Shown one piece after another: positions 14,929 through 22,764 of a stretch of 56,191 bases of DNA. This stretch comes from UBA1195 sp045598025 (GTDB lineage Bacteria > Bacteroidota > Bacteroidia > Bacteroidales > WCHB1-69), in the NCBI GenBank assembly GCA_045598025.1, contig JAZLLH010000059.1:1-56191 (forward strand), written 5' to 3'. Within the stretch, counting starts at the first letter, position 1, and each line of letters begins with the position of its first letter. The translations under genes were made by a program, and so were the position numbers. Below the pieces are notes generated by a model. That model was given only the letters and a program-made list of their open reading frames with translations, did not search any database and had not been told where the DNA came from.

Positions 14929-17190
14929 TCAGAATTTCATACCCCAGTGCAGACTCCACAGGAAGGGGAGCTGATAGATTTTTTCATTGGTTTTCCGGCT
15001 GACGTAGAAAATATTGGCGTAATTATACACATTGGTCGCACCGATGCCGATTTCGGAACGTACTTTGTCGGAATGAATGAAGGTCCGGTTGAGGTTGATG
15101 TCCAAACGGTGATAATCCGGCAACTGTCCCTTGTTGAGCTCATCCAGCACTATGCCGGGGGTTTCGTTGACAGGGATGATGTCGGAACCTATGTCTGTGA
15201 TGTTGTCTATGTTGGGATACCATGCCTTGGTCTGTGTAAAGGGGAAGCCGGAACCGTAGTTCCATCTCAGACTGGCTTCCCAACGGTCGTTGCGTCCCCA
15301 GTGGAAGGTGGATGTGAGATTCAGGTTGTGGCGGCGGTCGAAGTGGGTCCGGTATACAATATTGCCGTCGTTGCGGTGAACCCAGTTCAAGGAGTATGCC
15401 AGCCAGATGTAAAGCTTTTTGTGATCGTATTTGAGGGAAATGTCTCCTCCGTAGGAGTTTCCTGTTTCCAACATGAATTCATCGTCCTCTTCAAACATCT
15501 GGTAGCGGTTGATGTTGGTCAGACGTGAGAAGTTTTTGTAGTAGGCTTCTATATTGGCGATCAGGTACTCGGTGACATCGAATTCCATACCGCCAACCAC
15601 GTGCTGACTTTTTTGCAGGCTATTGCGGATATTCTTTCCGGAAAGGGTTTCGGATTCCGGTACGGTGAGAAATCCGTAGAAAAGGTTGACCACATCCTGA
15701 TCCGAGGTGGCCCCAATGATATTCTGGGAATACAATCCCCCTGCCATTTTGAAACGTAATCGCTTGCTTGCCAAATATTTAATAGCAAAACGGGGTTCCG
15801 GTGAGGTTGCGTTTTGGGATGCATAGTTGTCCAATCGGAAGCCGGGTTCAAAAATCCACTTGTTCAATATCCATTTGTATTTGATATACAAGGCAATTTC
15901 GCTGTTGAAACTTCTTTGTCCGCAATCCACTCCATAGGCATTGGTAAATTCATAATCCAGCCAGGTCCCGGTCAGTTCTATCCCATACTTGAAGGCGTTT
16001 TTTCCCAGCAGGTAGGTGAATCCTGTGGAGAAAGAGAAGTCTTTAATGCTGCTGTGTCTGCCGAAATCAGTATATTCATCCAGATTCATTCCGTAGTTGG
16101 AATAGGCGAGTGTGCCGTCAACAATCAGGTTGGACGAAGAAGGAAGAATCATGAAATTGCTTCCCATTCCCCAGGAATTCCATTGATATCGGGCGATTTC
16201 AGGATAGTTCACCTGATCTGTGAAACAAAATCCGAATACATTGATACGGCTGGATTCGGATGTTTCAAAAGTAAGCTTTCCGTATCCGTCAAAGTAGTTA
16301 TAGGGAAGTCCGTCTTCTCCCGCATAAGGGTATAGGACTTTGGAAGTCTGTTCCAGGTATGAACCCTTGAGTGAGGTTAGAAAGGATATGGAGGTTTTGT
16401 CTTTTTTTGTGATTTTTTTCAGAGGACCCTCCAGGAGCAGTTTGGCTCCGAAGGTGCTGATATCGAATTTTCCTCCGAAATCCTTTTTGTTTCCGCTTCG
16501 GGTTTCAATATCCATTATGGAAGAGGTGCGTCCACCGTATTCTGCATTGAATCCGGCTGTGAAGATTTCCGCATCTTTCAGAATGTCTGTGTCGAATACG
16601 GAGAACAGGCCGATGGAGTGAAAAGGATTGTAAATGGTCATGCCGTCCAGCATGACTTTGTTCTGTATGGGCGTGCCTCCCCTAACGTAGAGTTGTCCTC
16701 CCTGGTCACCTGTGGAAACAATGCCGGGCAGAATCTGCAGGTATTGGGCCAGATCCGGTATGCCTCCGATATTGGGAATCTGTGTGATTTGTTTGGGCAC
16801 AACATACTGAACGGAGGCTCTGACTTCGGTCAGGCTGATCATGCGGTCGGCCGTGACAGTGGTGCCTTCCAACTGATACACGGAAGGCGATAGCCGATAA
16901 GTGTTTTTGATGATTTCGTCTTTCTGTATGCTGATCTGCGTAATCAAAGAATCGTATCCCACACAAAATATACGCACCTTGTAGGTCCCGGCCGGAATTT
17001 TGACGATGGAAAAGTGTCCATTGTCATCAGAAATGCTTCCTACTCCCAATTCCGGCAGGTATATGGAACAGTAGGAAATAGGCTCCAGAGTGGTTTCTTC
17101 AATGATATTTCCTCTGAAAATTCCTCCCTGTGCCATCAGGATGGAATGGAAAAGCAAGCTTAGTGCGGTCAGGCAGAGGATTTTTTTCAT
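14929..17190 (-). CDS. TonB-dependent outer-membrane receptor with carboxypeptidase-regulatory N-domain
   Basis: A 753-residue outer-membrane beta-barrel transporter. The ATG at 17190 gives the signal MKKILCLTALSLLFHSIL...AQ and overlaps the rnc stop as ATGA. An N-terminal CarboxypepD_reg-like domain (FRGNIIEETTLEPISYCSI ... YKVRIFCVGYDS) precedes the plug (VTADRM ... LPGIVSTGDQGGQLYVRGG, with MLDGMTIYNPFH) and a barrel of alternating aromatic strands. The C-terminal strand ends LHWGMKF. No SusD partner lies next to it, so it is not a typical polysaccharide-utilisation pair; the ligand is unknown. Its tight fusion to the acpP-fabF-rnc unit suggests constitutive expression. Confidence 0.9.
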   Translation of the reverse strand: MKKILCLTALSLLFHSILMAQGGIFRGNIIEETTLEPISYCSIYLPELGVGSISDDNGHFSIVKIPAGTYKVRIFCVGYDSLITQISIQKDEIIKNTYRLSPSVYQLEGTTVTADRMISLTEVRASVQYVVPKQITQIPNIGGIPDLAQYLQILPGIVSTGDQGGQLYVRGGTPIQNKVMLDGMTIYNPFHSIGLFSVFDTDILKDAEIFTAGFNAEYGGRTSSIMDIETRSGNKKDFGGKFDISTFGAKLLLEGPLKKITKKDKTSISFLTSLKGSYLEQTSKVLYPYAGEDGLPYNYFDGYGKLTFETSESSRINVFGFCFTDQVNYPEIARYQWNSWGMGSNFMILPSSSNLIVDGTLAYSNYGMNLDEYTDFGRHSSIKDFSFSTGFTYLLGKNAFKYGIELTGTWLDYEFTNAYGVDCGQRSFNSEIALYIKYKWILNKWIFEPGFRLDNYASQNATSPEPRFAIKYLASKRLRFKMAGGLYSQNIIGATSDQDVVNLFYGFLTVPESETLSGKNIRNSLQKSQHVVGGMEFDVTEYLIANIEAYYKNFSRLTNINRYQMFEEDDEFMLETGNSYGGDISLKYDHKKLYIWLAYSLNWVHRNDGNIVYRTHFDRRHNLNLTSTFHWGRNDRWEASLRWNYGSGFPFTQTKAWYPNIDNITDIGSDIIPVNETPGIVLDELNKGQLPDYHRLDINLNRTFIHSDKVRSEIGIGATNVYNYANIFYVSRKTNEKIYQLPFLWSLHWGMKF

Positions 17191-17894
17191 ACGGGGATAC
17201 TCAATTGTTCGCATGCTACAATGGATGCGTGCTGTTCCGCATTCTTAATGATGGTGTCGCATCCGTTGGCAATCCATTCATTATTGACATATAGTGATAC
17301 CACATACAGATTCCGGTTGTTGTATTTCAACTCTTTACTGATTTGGTACCGTATTTCGCTTTTGTTTTTCTGCCCCCAGGCCATTACTTTTCCTTTGAAA
17401 TTGGAAGTGGATTCCGCTATTTCTTTGAATGCCGTTTGTTGTTCCAACAGGTAGTTCAGGATGATTTTTTGGGTAAAATCTCCTCCTTTGTCCAAATAGA
17501 GGGCTCCCAAAAAAGCCATCAGAATGTCACTGTTGATGTAATCCCTCAGTAACAGAAATTTTTCGTCAGTCTGAGGATAACAATCCATCTTCAGACGCTG
17601 GGCAATGCGGCTCAGGTAGGCGTGGTGCGTGACTTTCTGATACAGGTCCTGAATCTGTTCTGAGGTAGAAAGCAGGTATTTCCGATAGAGGAAAAGGCAG
17701 AGCGAACTTCTCAGTATGGTTTCACCCAGGCAACTCAGCCTTTCGTTATTTTCCGATAGGGAGGGTTCCAATAGCGGAATGGCCCATGCTTTTCTGTAAG
17801 TGTGCAAGCGGTTGCGTTTCGGCCTGAAACCGCAAATGGTTTTAAGATATGCCTGAAATTCCTTGTCTTTTGCAAATATCGGTTCGTTTGGCAT
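17187..17894 (-). CDS. rnc: Divergent ribonuclease III with altered catalytic site
   Basis: A 235-residue protein with RNase III endonuclease and C-terminal dsRNA-binding domains (about residues 30-155 and 165-232). The genomic place, straight after fabF, is the usual Bacteroidetes position of rnc. The signature motif normally reading NERLEFLGDA is here NERLSCLGET (residues 50-59): the E41 position of E. coli numbering is Ser54 and D45 is Glu58. In the second motif, normally ...EALIGA, the residue matching essential E117 is Met126 (DILMAFLGALYLD). Asp123 matches D114. The dsRBD (FKGKVMAWGQKNKSEIRYQ) looks intact. It could be a catalytically weak or inactive dsRNA-binding protein. Start ATG 17894; 2 bp after fabF. 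Confidence 0.82.
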   Translation of the reverse strand: MPNEPIFAKDKEFQAYLKTICGFRPKRNRLHTYRKAWAIPLLEPSLSENNERLSCLGETILRSSLCLFLYRKYLLSTSEQIQDLYQKVTHHAYLSRIAQRLKMDCYPQTDEKFLLLRDYINSDILMAFLGALYLDKGGDFTQKIILNYLLEQQTAFKEIAESTSNFKGKVMAWGQKNKSEIRYQISKELKYNNRNLYVVSLYVNNEWIANGCDTIIKNAEQHASIVACEQLSIPV

Positions 17895-17896
17895 AT

Positions 17897-19147
17897 TTAA
17901 CGATTCTCGTGCTTTTGAAAAAGTATGGAGGTGTTGTGTCCACCGAATCCGAACGAATTGGATATGGCAACCCGAATTTCTTTTTTCAAGGGATGGTCAA
18001 GTACAATATCCAGATCGGAAGGGATGTTTTCATCTTTTTGGTCTACATTGAGTGTGGGCGGTACCATGCCATGCTGTATGGATAATATGGCGGAAATGGC
18101 TTCGACCGCTCCGGCTGCACCCATCAGATGCCCAAATACGGATTTGTTGGCTGTCAGTGCCAGATGATCAGTATGCCCTGCAAATAATTTGCAAATGGCG
18201 CGAATTTCAGCGAGATCACCGGCCAAGGTGGAGGTGGCATGGGCGTTGACGTGGTCCACTTCCTCCGCACGGACGCCAGCTTCTTCCATCGCATAACGCA
18301 TGGACAATTCGGCGCCTATGCCTTCCGGATGCGGGAGGGTGATGTGATAGGCATCCGCAGAAAGTCCGACACCTCCTATTTCCGCATATATCCGTGCCCC
18401 TCTTCGAAGGGCGTGTTCCCTTTCCTCCAAAACGAGGGCTCCCGCGCCTTCTCCCATGACAAAACCATCCCGGTTCGCATCAAACGGACGGGATGCCGTC
18501 TGCGGACTTTCATTCCGAGTGGAAAGAGCCCGGGTGGAATTGAATGCGGCTATGCTCACAGCATTGATAGGAGCTTCCGAACCTCCGGTAACGATGACGT
18601 CCGCTTTTCCGAGACGGATATGGGCGGTTGCATCGGCAATGGCATTGGCAGAGGAAGCGCAGGCAGAGGAAACGGAGTAGTTGACTCCCATGTATCCGTG
18701 TCGGATGGCAATCTGCCCGGAGGCTATATCGGAAATTACTTTGGTGACGAAAAAGGGAGAAATTCTGGGGTCTTCCAATTCCAGCAACCGGCCTTCTTCA
18801 TAAAAGGTGGTAGAACCACCCATTCCGGTACTGAAAATGACTCCTACACGCGCTTTGTCAACTCCATCTTCCTCCAATCTGGCATCCCGTATGGCCTCGT
18901 CCGAGGCCGCGATGGCAAACTGGGAGAACAAATCAAGTTTGCGTGCTTCCTTGCGGTCAATATACTGAAGGATGTCAAAATCCTTCACTTCGCAGGCGAA
19001 GCGGGTCTTGAAATGTGAAGCGTCAAAACGGGTGATGGGGCCGGCACCGCTTACACCGGACAACAGATTGTCCCAGAAAGAGGAACAGTCATTGCCTATC
19101 GGTGTAAGGGCCCCCAAGCCGGTAACAACAACTCTTCTTAATTCCAT
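17897..19147 (-). CDS. fabF: Beta-ketoacyl-ACP synthase II
   Basis: FabF condenses malonyl-ACP with acyl-ACP in fatty-acid elongation. The 416-residue thiolase-fold protein shows the nucleophile Cys163 in VSSACASSANAI and the two histidines in HVNAHATST and VFGHLMGAAGAVEA. N-terminus RRVVVTGLGALTPIGND and C-terminus SNSFGFGGHNTSILF are classical. It sits 18 bp after acpP and 2 bp before rnc, a conserved order in Bacteroidetes. Assignment firm. Confidence 0.96.
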   Translation of the reverse strand: MELRRVVVTGLGALTPIGNDCSSFWDNLLSGVSGAGPITRFDASHFKTRFACEVKDFDILQYIDRKEARKLDLFSQFAIAASDEAIRDARLEEDGVDKARVGVIFSTGMGGSTTFYEEGRLLELEDPRISPFFVTKVISDIASGQIAIRHGYMGVNYSVSSACASSANAIADATAHIRLGKADVIVTGGSEAPINAVSIAAFNSTRALSTRNESPQTASRPFDANRDGFVMGEGAGALVLEEREHALRRGARIYAEIGGVGLSADAYHITLPHPEGIGAELSMRYAMEEAGVRAEEVDHVNAHATSTLAGDLAEIRAICKLFAGHTDHLALTANKSVFGHLMGAAGAVEAISAILSIQHGMVPPTLNVDQKDENIPSDLDIVLDHPLKKEIRVAISNSFGFGGHNTSILFQKHENR

Positions 19148-19165
19148 AAGAAGGGAAGTTTGAAA

Positions 19166-19405
19166 CTATTTTTCAGCGACAGCGGCTGATACGAAATTGA
19201 TAGCGTCCTGAATGGTTTGGATCTTTTCCTGTTCTTCTTCCGGAATTTTGATTTTGAATTCGCTTTCGAAAGCCATCAGCAGTTCTACATTGTCCAAAGA
19301 ATCGGCGCCGAGGTCGTTAACGAAACTTTTTTCGGGCGTGATTTCTGCAACATCTCTTCCTAATTTGTCTGCAACAATGGCAATAACTTTTTCTTCAATG
19401 TTCAT
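19166..19405 (-). CDS. acpP: Acyl carrier protein
   Basis: A 79-residue acidic carrier. The phosphopantetheine attachment site is Ser36 in DLGADSLDNVELLMAFE. The ATG at 19405 (MNIEEKVIAIVADKLG) lies after the promoter box at 19446-19439; the upstream in-frame ATG at 19462 would start before it. It feeds FabF encoded 18 bp downstream. Confidence 0.96.
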   Translation of the reverse strand: MNIEEKVIAIVADKLGRDVAEITPEKSFVNDLGADSLDNVELLMAFESEFKIKIPEEEQEKIQTIQDAINFVSAAVAEK

Positions 19406-19438
19406 AATAAGCGTTTTTAAAAGTTTTGTTTTAGAGTG

Positions 19439-19446
19439 CAAAATTA
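19439..19446 (-). promoter_or_regulatory. -7 box TAATTTTG for acpP-fabF-rnc
   Basis: On the minus strand TAATTTTG lies 33 bp before the acpP ATG. No good -33 element was recognised. Confidence 0.55.
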
Positions 19447-19497
19447 ACACTTTTTGGAACATCTGACGTTTTTTTTTGTCTTAATTTTGCCTAAAAA

Positions 19498-19528
19498 TTG
19501 TAACATATTGATATTTTGAATATTTTTG
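19498..19528 (+). promoter_or_regulatory. Bacteroidetes-type promoter of the YfcC-like carrier gene
   Basis: TTG (19498-19500), a 20-nt spacer and TATTTTTG (19521-19528) fit the -33/-7 layout. The box ends 19 bp before the ATG at 19548, giving a very short leader. A second TAATTTTG is at 19482-19489. Confidence 0.6.
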
Positions 19529-19547
19529 CAAAAAAAAATACGCAGTC

Positions 19548-21158
19548 ATGAAAAAAGGCAAATCAGGGATACCCCATACTTTCACCATCGTGTTTTTTGT
19601 GATTTTGGTAGCAGCATTGCTCACCTGGTTGCTTCCGGGTGGAGAGTTTGTTCGGACTTCGGTGGAGGTTCCGGGAAGCGGCACCCGTGAGGTGGTAGTT
19701 CCGGGTTCCTATCATTCGGTCGGTCATCAGTGGCAGACATGGCAGGTTTTTTCTTCTTTGTATGACGGATTTGTCCGGACGTCCCACATCATCGTATTCA
19801 TTTTTATGATAGGCGGAAGTTTTTGGATTGTCAATCACACCCGAGCGGTTGAGGTGGGGGTTTCTTCTTTTTTGAGCAGTGTCAGCCGTTGGCAACAAAA
19901 AAAACTGTTTCGTAATTTCCGGGCGGATTCGCTTATAATAATACTGATTATGCTGATGTTCAGTTTGTTTGGAGCGGTATTCGGAATGAGTGAAGAAACT
20001 TTGGCTTTCATGGCGGTGTTCGTTCCTTTGGCCGTTTCCATGGGTTATGATTCTTTGGTCGGCATGGGCATGTGCTATTTGGCTGCTCATGTCGGTTTTG
20101 CCGGTGGCATGCTGAATCCTTTTACCATCGGGATAGCACAGGGTTTGGCCGAGTTGCCGGCATTTTCGGGATTGGGGTACCGTTTTCTGTGCTGGGGTAT
20201 CTTTACTGCAGCGGGTATTTTTTTCGTGCTCCGTTATGCTTCCCGCTTACGCAAAAATCCCCGTCTGTCACCCATGTATGAAGCGGATGCATACTGGCGG
20301 GAACGTCTGTCCGGGAAAGAGGATTCCGAAATGGTGAAGCCGGCGGGACCTTTTGCCTGGGCTGTGTTCGCTGCCGTGTTCCTGACGGGCATTCTGCTTT
20401 CTTTTGCATTTCCCATGACGGAAATCAGTCTGAGTCAAAGTGTGTGCCGTCTTCCATTGGTGCCCGTATGCACGGGATTGTTTCTGTTATCGGCCGTTCC
20501 GGCACTGAAAAAAAATGTTCAGCTGTTTATTATGGATTTGCTGCTGACAACCATATTGGCCCTCGTCGTGGGTGTATTGGGCTATGGCTGGTACATCCGC
20601 GAAATAGCGGCTTTGTTTCTGGCGCTCGGCATATTATCCGGAATTGCCTATCGTTGTTCTTTGGATGCCATCATGCGTCTGTTCCTGGAAGGGTGCAAGG
20701 ATATGTTGACCGCAGCGCTGGTAGTGGGTCTGGCCGGAGGTATCATTGTAATATTGCAGGACGGCAAAGTAATAGATACTATGCTGTATGCCATGTCTGA
20801 GGCTGTGAGCGGAGCCGGACGCGTGGTCTCCGTCGGAGGAATGTATCTGTTTCAAAACGGCTTGAATCTGGCTATTCCCTCCGGATCGGCCAAGGCAGCA
20901 TTGACCATCCCTATCATGGCTCCGTTTTCCGATTTGTTGGACATATCCCGGCAAACGATGGTCCTTGCTTTTCAGTTCGGCGACGGTATTACCAATATGG
21001 TAACTCCTGCTTCCGGTGTGCTGGTCGGATGTCTCGGCGTGGCCAAAGTGCCGTACTCCGTATGGATGAAATGGATTGGCAGATGGATTATCCTGCTGTT
21101 CGTCATCGGTTTTCTGTTGCTGTTGCCCACTTTGTATTTTCCAATCAGCGGATTCTGA
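19548..21158 (+). CDS. YfcC/ArcD-like anaerobic carrier (C4-dicarboxylate/amino-acid type)
   Basis: A 536-residue inner-membrane transporter with about 12-13 hydrophobic segments. It begins MKKGKSGIPHTFTIVFF and LLTWLLPGGEF, the strongly conserved start of the YfcC/DcuC-related family. Other family-like stretches are GMSEETLAFMAVFVPLA, GFAGGMLNPFTIGIAQGLAE and, near the end, GLNLAIPSGSAKAALTIP and FGDGITNMVTPASGVLVG. Members move basic amino acids, short peptides or dicarboxylates, often by exchange; this sequence does not reveal which. It stands alone with its own promoter, divergent from acpP. Confidence 0.85.
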   Translation: MKKGKSGIPHTFTIVFFVILVAALLTWLLPGGEFVRTSVEVPGSGTREVVVPGSYHSVGHQWQTWQVFSSLYDGFVRTSHIIVFIFMIGGSFWIVNHTRAVEVGVSSFLSSVSRWQQKKLFRNFRADSLIIILIMLMFSLFGAVFGMSEETLAFMAVFVPLAVSMGYDSLVGMGMCYLAAHVGFAGGMLNPFTIGIAQGLAELPAFSGLGYRFLCWGIFTAAGIFFVLRYASRLRKNPRLSPMYEADAYWRERLSGKEDSEMVKPAGPFAWAVFAAVFLTGILLSFAFPMTEISLSQSVCRLPLVPVCTGLFLLSAVPALKKNVQLFIMDLLLTTILALVVGVLGYGWYIREIAALFLALGILSGIAYRCSLDAIMRLFLEGCKDMLTAALVVGLAGGIIVILQDGKVIDTMLYAMSEAVSGAGRVVSVGGMYLFQNGLNLAIPSGSAKAALTIPIMAPFSDLLDISRQTMVLAFQFGDGITNMVTPASGVLVGCLGVAKVPYSVWMKWIGRWIILLFVIGFLLLLPTLYFPISGF

Positions 21159-21294
21159 GCCAGCCGCTCTAAGTTTCCTCGTCGGCGGATGCGGTGGCTG
21201 GAATGTCCGGATAGGGAAAACGTAAATTTTTATGTCTCCGCATGGAATTTGTATTGGAATTTTATGGAAATTTGCATTTTATTATTATAATGGA

Positions 21295-22749
21295 ATGAAA
21301 GGTACGAGCAGATGGATCCGGTACGTGAAGGTGTGTGCAAGCATGCTGTTTGTTTGGAGCGTTCTCTGTATGGGCGGATGCCGGAAGGATACCCGTTTCG
21401 AAGGAGAGGCGGAATTGCATTTTTCTTCGGCCAGCGTTACGTTTGATACCGTATTCACGTCGCTTTCTACCGTGACAGAGCGTTTGATTGTAACCAATCC
21501 CTATCCCGGAGATGTGTATACGGACGTGTTTTTGCAGGGCGGGGCGAATTCCTGTTTCTCCGTCAATGTGGATGGTGTTCCCTGCACTTCTTTGAAAAAT
21601 GTGTGCATTCCCGCGAAGGACAGTATTTTTATCTTCATCAAGGCCAATGTCATGCCCAACGGCCAGGATACTCCCCTGCTGGTAGTGGATACCCTGCGTT
21701 TTATGACCAATGGCGGCCGTCAGGATGTGCCTTTGTTTGTGTACGGTCAGGATGCACATTTCATCGTGGCCGATAGCCGGGTGGGCTCCATTCCGTACAA
21801 AATCGTGGCAGCCGAAGGAGAACACCGTGTGTGGAAAAACGACAAACCGTATGTCATATACGGGTTTGCCGTGGTGGATTCGGTCGGCAAACTGGAAATC
21901 GAAGCGGGAACCCGCATCTATATTCATAAGAACGGCGGACTGTGGGTTTATAAAGGCGGCTGTCTGAAAGTGCGGGGCACGGAAGATGAACCGGTTGTAT
22001 TCCAAGGTGACAGAACGGAGGATTTCTATCAGAAGGACTATGAACAGTGGAGCCGCATCTGGATTAATGAGGGAACAGAGGATAACGAAATTGATCATGC
22101 CGTGATAAAAAACGCATATATCGGGATACAGGCGGAGATTCTGGACGGCAGTATGGGCAACCGGCTGCTGCTTTCCAATACCTGGATTCAAAAATCGGCC
22201 GGAATCGGGTTCCTGGGGCGCGGCTATACCGTGGAAGCCCGGAACAATGTTTTTTCCGATTGCGGACAATATGCACTGGCTCTGGTGCAGGGCGGAAACT
22301 ACACTTTCGAGCACAATACAGTGTGCAATTTTTACCGCCTGGCAGCGCGCAAGACACCTTCCGTCTTTTTCAGCAATTATTATGATGTGGGGAATGTGCG
22401 ATATGTAGCGGATTTCAAGGCAAATTTCGTCAATAATGTCATTTGGGGAAGTCAGAAGCGGGAATTCTCCTGCAGCAAGGAGGAGTCGGCCCGTTTTGAG
22501 GCTTCCATGCGCTATGGTCTGCTACGTTGCGACACGGTGTATCCCGATGTATTTGAGGCTGGTCTGTTGCGGAATAAGGACCCGATGTTGGAAAACTATT
22601 CCAAGGATATTTTTGAGCCCAAAGAAGGTTCTCCCTGTCTGGGAGCCGGATTTTATTTGCAGACCTGTCCTTATGACAAAAAAGGGATTGCCCGGAGCAA
22701 CCCGCCCACTTTGGGAGCTTATGAACAAGTATACAAAAACGAAGAATAA
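21295..22749 (+). CDS. Right-handed beta-helix lipoprotein
   Basis: A 484-residue lipoprotein. The start at 21295 (MKGTSRWIRYVK) gives a signal with lipobox VLCMGGC and the lipid Cys at residue 29; an upstream in-frame ATG at 21232 would extend it by 21 residues. The first 200 residues form an Ig-like sandwich (LHFSSASVTFDTVFTSLSTV, RLIVTNPYPGDVYTDVFLQ). Beyond GKLEIEAGTRIYIHKNGGLWVY comes a parallel beta-helix with coils such as AVIKNAYIGIQAEIL and EARNNVFSDCGQYALAL. The C-terminus SPCLGAGFYL ... LGAYEQV is a motif frequent in Bacteroidetes helix proteins. It precedes a PorE-like gene by 15 bp, so an envelope role linked to it is possible. Confidence 0.83.
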   Translation: MKGTSRWIRYVKVCASMLFVWSVLCMGGCRKDTRFEGEAELHFSSASVTFDTVFTSLSTVTERLIVTNPYPGDVYTDVFLQGGANSCFSVNVDGVPCTSLKNVCIPAKDSIFIFIKANVMPNGQDTPLLVVDTLRFMTNGGRQDVPLFVYGQDAHFIVADSRVGSIPYKIVAAEGEHRVWKNDKPYVIYGFAVVDSVGKLEIEAGTRIYIHKNGGLWVYKGGCLKVRGTEDEPVVFQGDRTEDFYQKDYEQWSRIWINEGTEDNEIDHAVIKNAYIGIQAEILDGSMGNRLLLSNTWIQKSAGIGFLGRGYTVEARNNVFSDCGQYALALVQGGNYTFEHNTVCNFYRLAARKTPSVFFSNYYDVGNVRYVADFKANFVNNVIWGSQKREFSCSKEESARFEASMRYGLLRCDTVYPDVFEAGLLRNKDPMLENYSKDIFEPKEGSPCLGAGFYLQTCPYDKKGIARSNPPTLGAYEQVYKNEE

Positions 22750-22764
22750 ATCCATAAATCACCT

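Noticed and set aside
21159..21215. Stem AGCCAGCC/GGTGGCTGG after the YfcC-like gene as a terminator
   Set aside because: The loop is long and no T run follows on the plus strand.
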